Shown here: one piece after another, positions 54,539 to 63,675 of the stretch | Position numbering within the stretch: position 1 is the stretch's first letter | Layout of the letters: each line of letters opens with the position of its first letter | Assembly (NCBI GenBank): GCA_018715595.1 | Contig: DVLI01000026.1 | Coordinates: forward strand, 129,966 to 193,965 | Direction: 5' to 3' | DNA from: Candidatus Caccoplasma merdavium | GTDB lineage: Bacteria > Bacteroidota > Bacteroidia > Bacteroidales > UBA11471 | DNA length: 64,000 nucleotides | The notes under the pieces: generated by a model | Databases searched by the model: none | Told to the model about the DNA's origin: nothing | Seen by the model: only the letters and a program-made list of their open reading frames with translations | Made by a program: the position numbers and the translations under genes

Positions 54539-55258
54539 CTACTTCTCGGTCTTCTCCTTCATCATATAACGGAAAAATATCAAGTTCCCCAGCAGATAGC
54601 GCCGCCACATACGTCGGGGTTCTTTCAGCAGACGATAGGCCCACTCCATTCCGTGTTTCTGCCACGCCTCCGGAGCCCGCTCCACGGTACCGGCAAAGAA
54701 GTCAAATACCGCACCGATGGTCCCGATATGGCCTCGCACATCGAGCTTGTCATAGTGGGTATAGGCCCATTTCTCCTGTTTGGGCGCCGTCATGCCTACC
54801 CACAAAAGGTCGGGTTTTACACGATTTACCGCTGCAATCATTTCCCGATTCTCTTCCTCGGAAAATTCGGGTTTATAGGGCGGGGAATAGGTCTCGACAA
54901 CGATATTCGGATACACTTCGCGCGCTTTCTCTTTGATCAGTTGAAGCGTTTTTTCACTGGCACCGAGAAAGAAACAGGTACCCCCTTTTTGATTGAGACG
55001 TCCCATTTCAAACTCAAACAAGTCCCACCCGGGAATCCGTTCGATATGTTCGTGCCGCAACCAGCGAAAAGCCAGGACAATACTCTCTCCATCGGGTATC
55101 AATGCCCCGCCGTGCAGCAAGGCTTCGGCAAAGAGAGGATCTTTCTGCGCATTATTATACGAATGCGCATTGATTGTATTAATCAGTAACTTGCCATCGG
55201 GCAGCGTCGCCAATTCGGACTTATGCCTCAATAAAGAAACTGTTTTCAGTCGAATCAT
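54539..55258 (-). CDS. WecG/TagA/CpsF-family glycosyltransferase (GT26)
   Basis: The 239-aa protein is a complete GT26 transferase: DGESIVLAF near residues 57-65, the core LLWVGMTAPKQEKWA (about 171-185) and the closing VFDFFAGTVERAP (about 204-216). WecG-type enzymes add ManNAcA or a related N-acetylhexosamine to a lipid-linked acceptor in capsule, teichoic acid or ECA synthesis. It is the last gene of the leftward locus, a place this family often takes in Bacteroidota clusters. The C-terminal basic stretch may contact the membrane. The sugar specificity is unknown. Confidence 0.93.
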   Translation of the reverse strand: MIRLKTVSLLRHKSELATLPDGKLLINTINAHSYNNAQKDPLFAEALLHGGALIPDGESIVLAFRWLRHEHIERIPGWDLFEFEMGRLNQKGGTCFFLGASEKTLQLIKEKAREVYPNIVVETYSPPYKPEFSEEENREMIAAVNRVKPDLLWVGMTAPKQEKWAYTHYDKLDVRGHIGTIGAVFDFFAGTVERAPEAWQKHGMEWAYRLLKEPRRMWRRYLLGNLIFFRYMMKEKTEK

Positions 55259-55297
55259 TTTTGAAATTATATTAGAGCGATAAAAATCTAACGTGAA

Positions 55298-56407
55298 TTA
55301 TTCCTGTGCGCACACCTTTTGGAGCGTTTGCACAAAACGAGTTTCAAAAATCGGTAATGTAAAGAGCTCCTTATACCGCTTGTAACCAGCTTCACCCATT
55401 TTTCGGCGCATCTCACCGTCATCGATAAGAATCGCTATCTTTTCGGCCAATGCCGTTGCATTTTCCTTCGGGACAATAAACCCAGTAACCCCGTCTTCGA
55501 CAATATCTCTTATGCCGCCTTCATCGGTCGAAATGACCGGCAACTTATATTGCATGGCTTCGAGATTGACCAGCGGGAACGATTCATTGTGATAAAACGT
55601 GGGGAAGACGAAGATGTCAGCCCCCTCAAAACAGGCCGCTTTTGCCTTACCATATTTGCTTCCGGCATAGACGACACTCTCGTCGAGGTGGCGTTGCGCT
55701 ACGGCCTGGGCAAAAGTCGCTGCCGAAATCTCCTGGGTCTCTCCGCCGACAAACGTACACGACACCGCATATCCCTGTTTTTTGAGTATCTGCAAAGCAT
55801 CGAGCAACACATACACGCCTTTCGAAGCAATCAGGTTCGAGAGGAACAAAATATTCACCTTGTCGTTCTTCCGGTTGAAAGCAGGCTCATCGGTAAAAAG
55901 TTCGGGAATGCCGTTGGCACAGACCTCAACATCTTTTCTCTCGACATAGCGGGAAAAATCGCTATACAGAAGCTCCGACAGCAAGATGACTTTCACCCCT
56001 TTGAAAAACCTCTTATAACAAAAGTCGAAAAGCGGTTTCTGTTGATAGTTCGATACCCCTTTGTTGTGATAGTGAACCACAACACGAGCCCCCAGTGATT
56101 TAAGCATTTGCACCACGACAAAGTCTTTGAGGAAAGCGCCTCCGCTGGCATTGGGCGTTACATATACCAAGTCGGGACGGAACGAGCGATACTCCTTGCG
56201 GATACGGCCAAGCAGACGAGAAAAGTCGGTCAGTTTCGACAACCGCACTTTGCCTATATCTTCCAGATTGGCCGCCGTAGCCAAGTTGATATACCGGCAA
56301 TCGAACGCCTCATTCACCAACCGGCTATCGTGGATATATTTTCCCACCATCGCAGCCCCATGCACCGGCGGCGGCATATGCATAATAAAAAGAACCCGCA
56401 GTCTCAT
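55298..56407 (-). CDS. family 4 glycosyltransferase
   Basis: The 369-aa GT-B enzyme begins MRLRVLFIMHMPPPVHGAAM at the ATG 56405-56407; an upstream TTG frame would add ten residues. Family 4 signatures include FLSNLIASKGVYVLLDAL (about 190-207) and the C-terminal FVFPTFYHNESFPLVNLEAM (about 266-285). This is the GT4 donor-binding E-x7-E pattern, here within ESFPLVNLEAM. It builds part of the surface polysaccharide repeat unit in the cytoplasm. The gene stands between the FrhB-like and WecG-type genes with gaps of about 33 and 39 bases. Confidence 0.93.
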   Translation of the reverse strand: MRLRVLFIMHMPPPVHGAAMVGKYIHDSRLVNEAFDCRYINLATAANLEDIGKVRLSKLTDFSRLLGRIRKEYRSFRPDLVYVTPNASGGAFLKDFVVVQMLKSLGARVVVHYHNKGVSNYQQKPLFDFCYKRFFKGVKVILLSELLYSDFSRYVERKDVEVCANGIPELFTDEPAFNRKNDKVNILFLSNLIASKGVYVLLDALQILKKQGYAVSCTFVGGETQEISAATFAQAVAQRHLDESVVYAGSKYGKAKAACFEGADIFVFPTFYHNESFPLVNLEAMQYKLPVISTDEGGIRDIVEDGVTGFIVPKENATALAEKIAILIDDGEMRRKMGEAGYKRYKELFTLPIFETRFVQTLQKVCAQE

Positions 56408-56440
56408 ACTGTTTATTAGCGTTGATTTATAAGACAATCC

Positions 56441-57550
56441 TTATTTATACAGAGATTTTAACCAGCCTTTTATCACAATCTCAGGAATAGAAAATCTGAT
56501 ACTCCATTTAAATCCAATCTTAGGATAGAAATGGCGAAATATCCGACTTCTGAACGAAAGAGTTTTGGGTTTTCTTAATTGTTCATTGTGTTTTAGAGCC
56601 TCTTCATAGGGGCGGGGAATGGCGTCAATCTCCGATTGAATTTGATTGTATAAACAAGCGCCACTCTTACTATTAACAAGACATAACGATATTCCTGTTT
56701 GTGGATCAATAGGTATCATAGCACGATTGATACCCCAAAAATCACCTAAGGTAAGATCGCCAACACGAGCCGCCTGAGCAAAGGGGCACGAATAGCAACT
56801 ATCTCGATAAAAGAGTCCCGTGAAAAACCCTTTGTAGTAAAAATCTTTACTTAATGGACGAGAAAAGAGTATATTATGTTCCTTTTTTATAGAAAATAGA
56901 AATTTGTTATTTTCGCGGAAATCGACCCGGTCGGCCTCTTGAAATAAAACATCATGAGGAAGGCTGTCTATCAACATGGCATTTGAAGGCACTCCATGAC
57001 AGACCAAATCAATAGTAGTCAAATTATCATATTTGTCTTGGAATGTATTTTTTACCCCCACAACTTGGCAAGGTGTGCCAATATATAAGACCTTTACTCC
57101 ATTTTTTAAGTCGATAGCCATCTGCTTGTATATGTCCCGCATATCACTTTGAACATATTTTGAACCCCTTATTGCATTGAGATCGTCGAGCGATGTGCAT
57201 CGGGTATGCTTAAATTTGAAGCCTGGCACAAAAGCGGCCCCATACACAACACCACCCTGTTTGATGGTATGCTCAGATAATGCCGTAGCGATGCCGCCGG
57301 AAGAACTTTGTATGCGAAGCGATTCATCTTTGCGCCATGCAGCATAGACCGTATGAGGCATCTTCCTTTCAGGTATATGATTGGCCGGGCAGACCTTAAC
57401 GCACGATTTACAATCGATGCATTTTGTCGCATCAATCTTTGGAATAAAATGCCCTATGGAGTTTTGCTCAAAATGAATACACGATACCGGACATTTGTCT
57501 ATACATGCCGCACAACCGAAACAATCTTTTTCGTCACAAATTTTTTCCAT
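56441..57550 (-). CDS. FrhB-family iron-sulfur protein (coenzyme F420 hydrogenase/dehydrogenase beta-subunit like)
   Basis: The 369-aa protein has two ferredoxin-type 4Fe-4S motifs near the N-terminus, CFGCAACIDKCP (10-21) and CIDCKSCVKVCP (43-54). The FrhB N- and C-terminal domains follow (GSKYVQSDMRDIYKQ near 126-140; CYSCPFAQAARVGDLTLGD near 258-276). Proteins of this type occur in many bacterial capsule loci next to a polysaccharide pyruvyltransferase, where the redox role is not established. Here that partner is directly upstream, one base away. An oxidoreductase acting on a sugar or polyprenol-linked intermediate is only an inference. Confidence 0.9.
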   Translation of the reverse strand: MEKICDEKDCFGCAACIDKCPVSCIHFEQNSIGHFIPKIDATKCIDCKSCVKVCPANHIPERKMPHTVYAAWRKDESLRIQSSSGGIATALSEHTIKQGGVVYGAAFVPGFKFKHTRCTSLDDLNAIRGSKYVQSDMRDIYKQMAIDLKNGVKVLYIGTPCQVVGVKNTFQDKYDNLTTIDLVCHGVPSNAMLIDSLPHDVLFQEADRVDFRENNKFLFSIKKEHNILFSRPLSKDFYYKGFFTGLFYRDSCYSCPFAQAARVGDLTLGDFWGINRAMIPIDPQTGISLCLVNSKSGACLYNQIQSEIDAIPRPYEEALKHNEQLRKPKTLSFRSRIFRHFYPKIGFKWSIRFSIPEIVIKGWLKSLYK

Positions 57551-57551
57551 A

Positions 57552-58664
57552 CTAATCCAAGACTTTACGAATAAACGATTCCGAGATGTTCAAGAATCGG
57601 TCTTTTATCGACTCTATTCTATTCCAGTCAATTTCTGCCGGAGAACTATTCTCTTTATCTGTCCGAATGTACCTGTCAGATAGCTCAAACATCGAGAGCA
57701 GACTTTCCATACGAGAGTTCACTTTATGCCGGTTCCGTCCGAAAACAAAGACCGGTTTGTGAAACATGATAGAAAATGCGGTTCCGTGGAATGAGTTGGA
57801 AACGAATGCGCTACAATGATATATAAGCGAAATAAACTCACATGGCCCGGTCTTGGTAAAATGTTTATCGGCATAACGAGTCTGATAGGCTCTGTCTGAT
57901 ATGGAATATATCTTCAAATTTTGCTCTTTGGCATACCGCACGGCAAAATCTTTCAATTCGTTATTCCCCTCAAAGTCATATATCAAAAGATAGGGTTCTA
58001 TACCTGTTTTTACAGGAACCATTATCTCTTTCCATTCTTCGATGGATAGTAGGAATACAGGATCCAATACCCAGGTCCCTTCTATTCCCATGGTCCGCAG
58101 TATGTCAATTCCATGATATTCCCTTACCGAAACGGCATCAAATTTTTTAAGCGAACAAGCTATGCGTTTACGGTTTTCATCATCTATATCAATATAAGAA
58201 AAACTGGCAGCATATGAGGCCCGTTTCCCTGAACGGACAAATTCGAGATAAAATGCCGGGTCACGGCCAGCTTCGTAAAAGACATTCCATATCTGGTCGC
58301 TTCCCACAACATACAAATCAGCTTCGGGCGGATTCTCCTGTAACTCTTCAAATGTGTAATAGACCTGTCTGGTCTCGTGCAACATGCGGTGAGTAAAGTC
58401 GTCGAATAGGTGCTTATTGGCCAATGTCGTTTGTCGTTGTAGAAATTTCAAGATACGATATACAACACGGGTTAGAGCATAGCGACTCATTTTTGACTCG
58501 GGGTTGACCCACTTGTAGTTGTATTTGCGGGTGAGATACTCCGGTTGATAATTTATAATCTCGACATCATGTCCTTGGCGGGACAAATAGGTCATGAGAG
58601 CATACGCCTGCAACGAAGCCCCGTAATTATAGACATTATATGTCGTCAGTGTCTTGATTCTCAT
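57552..58664 (-). CDS. polysaccharide pyruvyltransferase family protein
   Basis: The 370-aa protein has the CsaB-type start TTYNVYNYGASLQAYAL (7-23), the core VVGSDQIWN (near 118-126) and FVSNSFHGTAFSIMF (near 287-301) of polysaccharide pyruvyltransferases, which add ketal pyruvate to sugars. It is the partner often found with FrhB-like proteins in capsule loci. It overlaps the upstream GT4 gene by four bases and ends one base before the FrhB-like gene. Pyruvylation of the polymer is plausible; some family members have other roles, such as sulfur or colanic acid functions. Confidence 0.9.
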   Translation of the reverse strand: MRIKTLTTYNVYNYGASLQAYALMTYLSRQGHDVEIINYQPEYLTRKYNYKWVNPESKMSRYALTRVVYRILKFLQRQTTLANKHLFDDFTHRMLHETRQVYYTFEELQENPPEADLYVVGSDQIWNVFYEAGRDPAFYLEFVRSGKRASYAASFSYIDIDDENRKRIACSLKKFDAVSVREYHGIDILRTMGIEGTWVLDPVFLLSIEEWKEIMVPVKTGIEPYLLIYDFEGNNELKDFAVRYAKEQNLKIYSISDRAYQTRYADKHFTKTGPCEFISLIYHCSAFVSNSFHGTAFSIMFHKPVFVFGRNRHKVNSRMESLLSMFELSDRYIRTDKENSSPAEIDWNRIESIKDRFLNISESFIRKVLD

Positions 58665-59767
58665 AAAGTATCGATTCGCTCTATAAGTGATTGCATGAAG
58701 TCTTGATATTGATATGTCATCTGGTTGGGTTTCAATTTCACCGGATAATCTATTGTTACCACAGATGAGACTTGTCGCATGATTCTTGTCAATTGCTCAG
58801 TATCCATCGGATCAAAGAGAAAACCATTTTTATTTTCTTCGATGAGGCAAGAAGAGCCGGCTTTGTTTGATATAATAGATATGCAACCGGCTAAAAGGGC
58901 TTCATTGGTAACTGCTCCAAAAGGTTCTTTATAACTGGCCAAAATAAAACAATGGGCTATATTGTACCACGCGTTTAACGCATCGCCTTCCAAACGACCA
59001 GTAAACAATACATTAACAGACAATTGGTGGGCTAAATCCTCTAACGATACTTTTTCTTCACCATCACCAACGATAATCAACGCATTTTTGTTTTGGTCCA
59101 ATTTAGAAAATGCCCTAATGATGGTATCTATATTCTTAATTTTTACCAATCGGCCTACATACAGAAAAATACATTTGTTTTCCAAATGATTCTCTGAAAT
59201 GATCTGATTACTTGTCGGTAAAACACGGGCATATTCTTCTCGGGTCGCATTATCGGGTTTTATAATGGGAAACCAAAATCCGCGTTGGTATTTTTCATTA
59301 TACCATTTTACGACTTTGGGCTCAACAAGAATGATTTCGTCCAATTTATGGGCAAGAAGTTTTCTCGAATATTTATGGAACGCAGAGAAATCATTGTTCT
59401 CTGCAACCATATTATAACTATCATCGCAGATAGAAACTACCCTGTACTTTCTCCTAGTAAAAAATCGATGCAATAACACCCATATGGCACCAATGCTAAA
59501 TTCCTCCACAAAAACGATATCCGGTCTGAACGCATTTAACTCTCGCCAATATCCGGAATTGAATGTTCTACCTTTCCATTGGAATAACTCTTTCAGGTAG
59601 GTAGGAGAGAATAGAAATTGAGAGGAAATCTTTTCATAGTCAAATTTCTGTGAACGAAGATTTTTGTATCGCAGACATATCTTTGTATCAAAAGCCTTAT
59701 ATAGGTCATTAAAAAATGACACTCTATACGGTGCGACGGTCGAATGAAAAATCAAAAGTTTTTTCAT
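58661..59767 (-). CDS. family 4 glycosyltransferase
   Basis: The 368-aa GT-B protein opens MKKLLIFHSTVAPYRVSFFN and has the acceptor-side segment DIVFVEEFSIGAIWV (about 83-97), FLYVGRLVKIKNIDTIIRAF (about 200-219) and the donor site FGAVTNEALLAGC (about 282-294). It adds a hexose or fucose-type sugar to the lipid-linked repeat unit. The composition is AT-rich. It overlaps the pyruvyltransferase gene by four bases. Between it and the upstream fucosyltransferase lies a 169-base gap with the acyltransferase relic. Confidence 0.92.
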   Translation of the reverse strand: MKKLLIFHSTVAPYRVSFFNDLYKAFDTKICLRYKNLRSQKFDYEKISSQFLFSPTYLKELFQWKGRTFNSGYWRELNAFRPDIVFVEEFSIGAIWVLLHRFFTRRKYRVVSICDDSYNMVAENNDFSAFHKYSRKLLAHKLDEIILVEPKVVKWYNEKYQRGFWFPIIKPDNATREEYARVLPTSNQIISENHLENKCIFLYVGRLVKIKNIDTIIRAFSKLDQNKNALIIVGDGEEKVSLEDLAHQLSVNVLFTGRLEGDALNAWYNIAHCFILASYKEPFGAVTNEALLAGCISIISNKAGSSCLIEENKNGFLFDPMDTEQLTRIMRQVSSVVTIDYPVKLKPNQMTYQYQDFMQSLIERIDTL

Positions 59768-59779
59768 AATCTCTTTTTT

Positions 59780-59928
59780 CTAATCTATTCGGTTGGTTAC
59801 CAAATTAAAATATTCTTGCCCTTTATCCGATATGACTTTTGCCGGTATTCCAACAGCTACACTATTATAAATAAAATTATTCCATACAGTTGGTTCCATT
59901 TTAATTCTTTGAGTTCTTTATATTTCAT
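59780..59928 (-). pseudogene. relic of a serine acetyltransferase-like (hexapeptide) gene
   Basis: In the 169-base gap the minus strand encodes, in one frame (59899-59780), MEPTVWNNFIYNSVAVGIPA followed by KVISDKGQEYFNLVTNRID and a stop. VAVGIPAKVISDKG is the C-terminal end of a hexapeptide acyltransferase, and the helix-forming turns are gone. An overlapping frame (59928-59857) begins MKYKELKELKWNQLYG and may be the old N-terminus. A large internal deletion would explain both. It is too short to be an active enzyme. Confidence 0.55.
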
Positions 59929-59936
59929 TGTATCAC

Positions 59937-60857
59937 TTAACGGTTTTGTTTAATTAGATGTTTAAATCTTGATAGTAATGGCGCTAGATAGCTACATAAG
60001 TGAGATAATGTATCTTTATGTGATTTTATTTTTATCCAATTAGATAAATAACAATCCGAAGGAAAGTATCCAGAAGGTATAGGATAAGTTGATGGACAAA
60101 GGGTATTGAATTCTGTATTTGGATCCATCAATGCTGCCATAATACTAAATGAACTGTTACATACAATGTGGTAATCACACAAGGAGATCATTTCAAAATC
60201 AACCAAAAGAGAATTATGTGTCAATACACTTGTATATCTTTTTGAGAAAGATTTTACCAAAGGTGTCAACTTATCATAGAAAATTAGAAAGACTATCGAC
60301 CCATTCTCCTCGTTATTTTTAAGAATCTTATTCGCCGCATGGTACCAATAATTTTTATTTAGCATGAATCCTTTGACACGATAATCGAGAGCATTTCTGA
60401 AATGAATGGAACAAAATTTTGTATTAGGAGCAAATTGCGCTTTGATTTTAGTCAATTCATTCTCTGCCTTATTCTGAATATCAGAGGGAAATGCAAACCA
60501 TTCTCTTACTTCATCAATACGATGCAAAAAATATTTAGGGGATATATAATGTCCCCGCATCAATGTATTGTCTGATACCTCATATGCCTCTTTCTGAATT
60601 GAACTTATTGAATGAGAATCAGTTATTTCTTGAAAAACACTATAATTTTGAACGTCAGAAACAACCTCTTTTCGTATTTGTGGAAAAATAGACGTCAATG
60701 TGTTCCCAAACTTCTTATCCGTATCATTTTTCAGAAATTGATTATCATACTCGTTATATACACCAAATTCAAAACCTTTATCTAAGGCAATACTTTTGAC
60801 AGATGCATATGCAAACATCTGATTCCCTAATTGGTCGCTCAACTTTACTACCAACAT
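59937..60857 (-). CDS. alpha-1,2-fucosyltransferase-like glycosyltransferase (GT11)
   Basis: The 306-aa protein has the GT11 opening motif LSDQLGNQMFAYASVKSIAL (about 6-25), a diverged version of the HxRRxD motif (SIHFRNALDY, about 150-159), and the C-terminal HIVCNSSFSIMAALM (about 233-247). The family transfers L-fucose to the 2-position of galactose, here probably as a branch of the surface polysaccharide. Fucosylated capsule is known from Bacteroides. The codons and A+T content differ visibly from the housekeeping genes. The start follows the GT2 stop by six bases, so it is in the same operon. Confidence 0.85.
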   Translation of the reverse strand: MLVVKLSDQLGNQMFAYASVKSIALDKGFEFGVYNEYDNQFLKNDTDKKFGNTLTSIFPQIRKEVVSDVQNYSVFQEITDSHSISSIQKEAYEVSDNTLMRGHYISPKYFLHRIDEVREWFAFPSDIQNKAENELTKIKAQFAPNTKFCSIHFRNALDYRVKGFMLNKNYWYHAANKILKNNEENGSIVFLIFYDKLTPLVKSFSKRYTSVLTHNSLLVDFEMISLCDYHIVCNSSFSIMAALMDPNTEFNTLCPSTYPIPSGYFPSDCYLSNWIKIKSHKDTLSHLCSYLAPLLSRFKHLIKQNR

Positions 60858-60863
60858 GACTTT

Positions 60864-61706
60864 TTATTTTTTTTCGTATTTATTCAACCGGACCCAAATG
60901 TTGGGAAACATACACCGAACATATATCGTGCAATAATGAAAAATCGCTTTTATCAAACCATAGTGCCTCTTCTCAAAATAAAATATTTCTTTGGGTATGA
61001 GTCCTACCGGATTGTGTAACATCTTCCGACGTTCTCTATAAGGTATTTCCGGATTACACCACTTATTTATACTCTCATGTAAATCGCATTCACCGACATA
61101 TCTTCCTGCTTGGAATATCTCAATGCCGCTTTTGACTGCCCGCAAACCGTAATCGAAATCTCCAATGCCATGAGAAAAATAATAGTCTAAATTCCCGATT
61201 TTATTATACACATATCTCGGTATTAGAACTATGTTTCCGTTAAAAAAATCAACTTTTTGTAGTGTCCCGTCAAGAGCGGGAATTTTTTTATTTCTTCGGC
61301 CACCATATGTAGTCCTATCATGAGCTAAACTCTGCGTGGCACCAACTATTATGGCGTGATTGTTGGTGTTCTCAGCAGCCCGGCACAACTCTTGTAACAT
61401 AAAGGGATAGGTGAATGTATCGTCGTTGAGCCACAGATAGAAATCATAATCGCAATATGTCGCAGCAGCTTGCCAGGCTGTGTACATACCCCGATTCCAA
61501 TAGAGATTTCCATCGCCCTGAACGATATGTACCTCGGGATAATGTTTGGCAATGGCTTCGGCTGTACCATCGGTACAACCGTCGTCGGTAAGCCATACGT
61601 CTATGGCATATCCATCTACTGGTTCCTGTGCAAACAAATCATGCAGACACCGAAGAGTCTTCTCTTTTCGGTTGTGCACGGTAAGCAATACGGCAATTTT
61701 TTTCAT
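60864..61706 (-). CDS. family 2 glycosyltransferase
   Basis: The 280-aa GT-A protein opens MKKIAVLLTVHNRKEKTL, with the nucleotide aspartate in DVWLTDDGCTDGT (about 36-48), the DxD-like motif in LWLNDDTF (about 92-99) and the acceptor-site segment with FSHGIGDFDYGLRAVKSG (about 178-195). It is GT2 of the rhamnosyl or galactosyl type. Its start overlaps the end of the Wzy-like gene by 68 bases, an unusually long overlap that forces close translational linkage. No membrane segment is evident. Confidence 0.92.
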   Translation of the reverse strand: MKKIAVLLTVHNRKEKTLRCLHDLFAQEPVDGYAIDVWLTDDGCTDGTAEAIAKHYPEVHIVQGDGNLYWNRGMYTAWQAAATYCDYDFYLWLNDDTFTYPFMLQELCRAAENTNNHAIIVGATQSLAHDRTTYGGRRNKKIPALDGTLQKVDFFNGNIVLIPRYVYNKIGNLDYYFSHGIGDFDYGLRAVKSGIEIFQAGRYVGECDLHESINKWCNPEIPYRERRKMLHNPVGLIPKEIFYFEKRHYGLIKAIFHYCTIYVRCMFPNIWVRLNKYEKK

Positions 61707-62868
61707 GTTGTTTTGTAGCAGATAATTTTACTTCGATTTTCGAGGCATTGCATGCCAAGGCTATAATGATATATAACCCCATAAACTGAGGCCAAGACTC
61801 GGCTATAAACATCAACAGAATCACAGCCACTACAAAAGAAAAGAATCTTTCCAAGTGTATGATTCTATTTTTGCAAAACGCCTTCAATGCTAAGAATAAA
61901 AACGTAAAATAGGCTATTGTCCCTATAATCCCGCCCATAAAGAGTAATTGCACATATCCGTTGTCAATCGTTTTTGATATAAAACCACACCCCAATATAG
62001 GTGAAGAAAAGAAACCGTCAAAACCAATATTCCATACATTGGTGCGTCCCGTCATCGTCAGGTCTTTATGCAGTATGTCTTCGATAATAAATGAAAAAAG
62101 ATACTGTATTTTGAAGAAAGTAATGCCTATTCCAAGTAACAATATGGTACAAATAAGGAACTTGGGCTTTATCCATCGTTCTCTTTTTGTTTTATAGACA
62201 AACAATACATACATGACTATCAAGAATACTCCTGTAAGAGACGTCGCGGACCATAATATCAATACTGTAACAAATATTTCTGCAATAAGCAGCCATGCAA
62301 AAAGGTTCTTTTTTGTCGTTAAAAGCATCAATAAAATAGCACTGCACAAAGCCGGGAATAAAAAAGATGCTGTCATATTAGGACTTGACAAAAGCGAAAC
62401 CATGGCATTTTCAGTATAAAAATCATATAAACTTCGTGCATTCTTTTCGATATTTATGGTAAATCCGAATATTGAAATGAGGTAAACCAAATTGACCGTT
62501 ATCAAGATAAAGTAAATGACAAACAGTGCATGGATCAATGATTTCAACCGGTGCTCTATCAATAGTTCTATCAGCATGGTCAATGATAGAATAGATACGC
62601 TGAATATGAAAAAACGAGAAAGCCCTTCACCCGAAAAGATGGTTGAAAGAAACCAACATGCGAAGACCATCAATTCGCCTTTTAACAGCTTTGAAGGGAC
62701 TTTTTTCTCAATAAACAGATATTGTATGAATATAACTATCGCGACAAAAACACGCGAAACATTAAAAAACGTGTTTATCGCACCAAAACCCAGAATGTCG
62801 AAACATGCCGGTTTCAAAAATGTCGCAAAAGCGAATAGAATGAATAGAAATCTTATTGCAGATGACAT
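61639..62868 (-). CDS. O-antigen ligase/polymerase-like membrane protein (Wzy-like)
   Basis: The 409-aa protein has about ten to twelve membrane helices and a large loop between helices with the Wzy/WaaL-type signature TGRTNVWNIGFDGFFSSPILG (about 268-288), matching the O-antigen ligase domain. It is likely the polymerase that joins repeat units in the periplasm, although the polymerase and ligase members of this family cannot be separated by sequence alone. Two upstream genes and several downstream genes in the same direction are transferases of the same locus. Its last 23 codons overlap the GT2 gene. Confidence 0.85.
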   Translation of the reverse strand: MSSAIRFLFILFAFATFLKPACFDILGFGAINTFFNVSRVFVAIVIFIQYLFIEKKVPSKLLKGELMVFACWFLSTIFSGEGLSRFFIFSVSILSLTMLIELLIEHRLKSLIHALFVIYFILITVNLVYLISIFGFTINIEKNARSLYDFYTENAMVSLLSSPNMTASFLFPALCSAILLMLLTTKKNLFAWLLIAEIFVTVLILWSATSLTGVFLIVMYVLFVYKTKRERWIKPKFLICTILLLGIGITFFKIQYLFSFIIEDILHKDLTMTGRTNVWNIGFDGFFSSPILGCGFISKTIDNGYVQLLFMGGIIGTIAYFTFLFLALKAFCKNRIIHLERFFSFVVAVILLMFIAESWPQFMGLYIIIALACNASKIEVKLSATKQHEKNCRIAYRAQPKREDSSVSA

Positions 62869-62880
62869 GGCATATTGTGT

Positions 62881-63666
62881 TTAATTTTCATCATCAAAAT
62901 ATGTCATATTAAAATCACATATACTCATATCATTATTATCTTTAAAAAATTCATCTATCTCTTTCTCTAATTTGGAAGAACGTATATGGGTACAATGTTC
63001 TTTTATCACTTTTGCCGGACTTCCTGCTAATAAGATCATCTTATGATAATCAGAAAAATCTTTATTAACAAAACTTTTATTACTAACAATACTACCATTA
63101 GGAATAATTGCACCTTTCACTATTGAGCAACTATTTCCAATCCATACCGATGCTCCTATTAGAACTTTTCCTTCTTTTCGTTGAACGATGTTATTATTAA
63201 CGACGTAATGATAATTTGTATCACAAACGATACTTCCAAAAGCAAATCTTGTAAACTCTCCTATTTCAATATAATTATTTGCTAAAATTTTACACCCTCC
63301 ACCTATTTCAATATGTTCGCCAAACTTTGCAACTCCCGAGATCCTAAATACAACACCGGGAGAAACTCTTATAGGACCATTAATTATCAGAAGGCCATTA
63401 ATCATAAACAACATCGATGGCATTTTTGTCGGAACAAAAAAATCTTGATTATATCCCCACTTTATCAACCCGAATCGAGGCTTTACATTCAACTTGATTT
63501 TGGCGCGACTCAACACCAATTGGGTAGGTCCATATATCACCAATGGGAAATGGATTGCCTGCTTAAATGGTAATAGACGAAAATTGGCTATTATCGTTTT
63601 AAATACACAAAAACGATATTTTAAAGTTCGGTGCTTGATATTTTTTAATAAAGATATCAGAGTCAT
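62881..63666 (-). CDS. hexapeptide-repeat acyltransferase (WbbJ/maltose O-acetyltransferase-like)
   Basis: The 261-aa protein has an N-terminal extension (about 1-90) and a left-handed beta-helix core (about 95-215) with the repeats GVVFRISGVAKFGEHIEIGG and VLIGASVWIGNSCSIVKGAI. It ends in AGSPAKVIKEH, a usual coenzyme A-site ending. It probably O- or N-acetylates a sugar of the polysaccharide repeat. It is AT-rich, with the coding style of the locus. Twelve bases separate it from the Wzy-like gene downstream. A related relic occurs at 59780-59928. Confidence 0.85.
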   Translation of the reverse strand: MTLISLLKNIKHRTLKYRFCVFKTIIANFRLLPFKQAIHFPLVIYGPTQLVLSRAKIKLNVKPRFGLIKWGYNQDFFVPTKMPSMLFMINGLLIINGPIRVSPGVVFRISGVAKFGEHIEIGGGCKILANNYIEIGEFTRFAFGSIVCDTNYHYVVNNNIVQRKEGKVLIGASVWIGNSCSIVKGAIIPNGSIVSNKSFVNKDFSDYHKMILLAGSPAKVIKEHCTHIRSSKLEKEIDEFFKDNNDMSICDFNMTYFDDEN

Positions 63667-63675
63667 CTATTTTAT

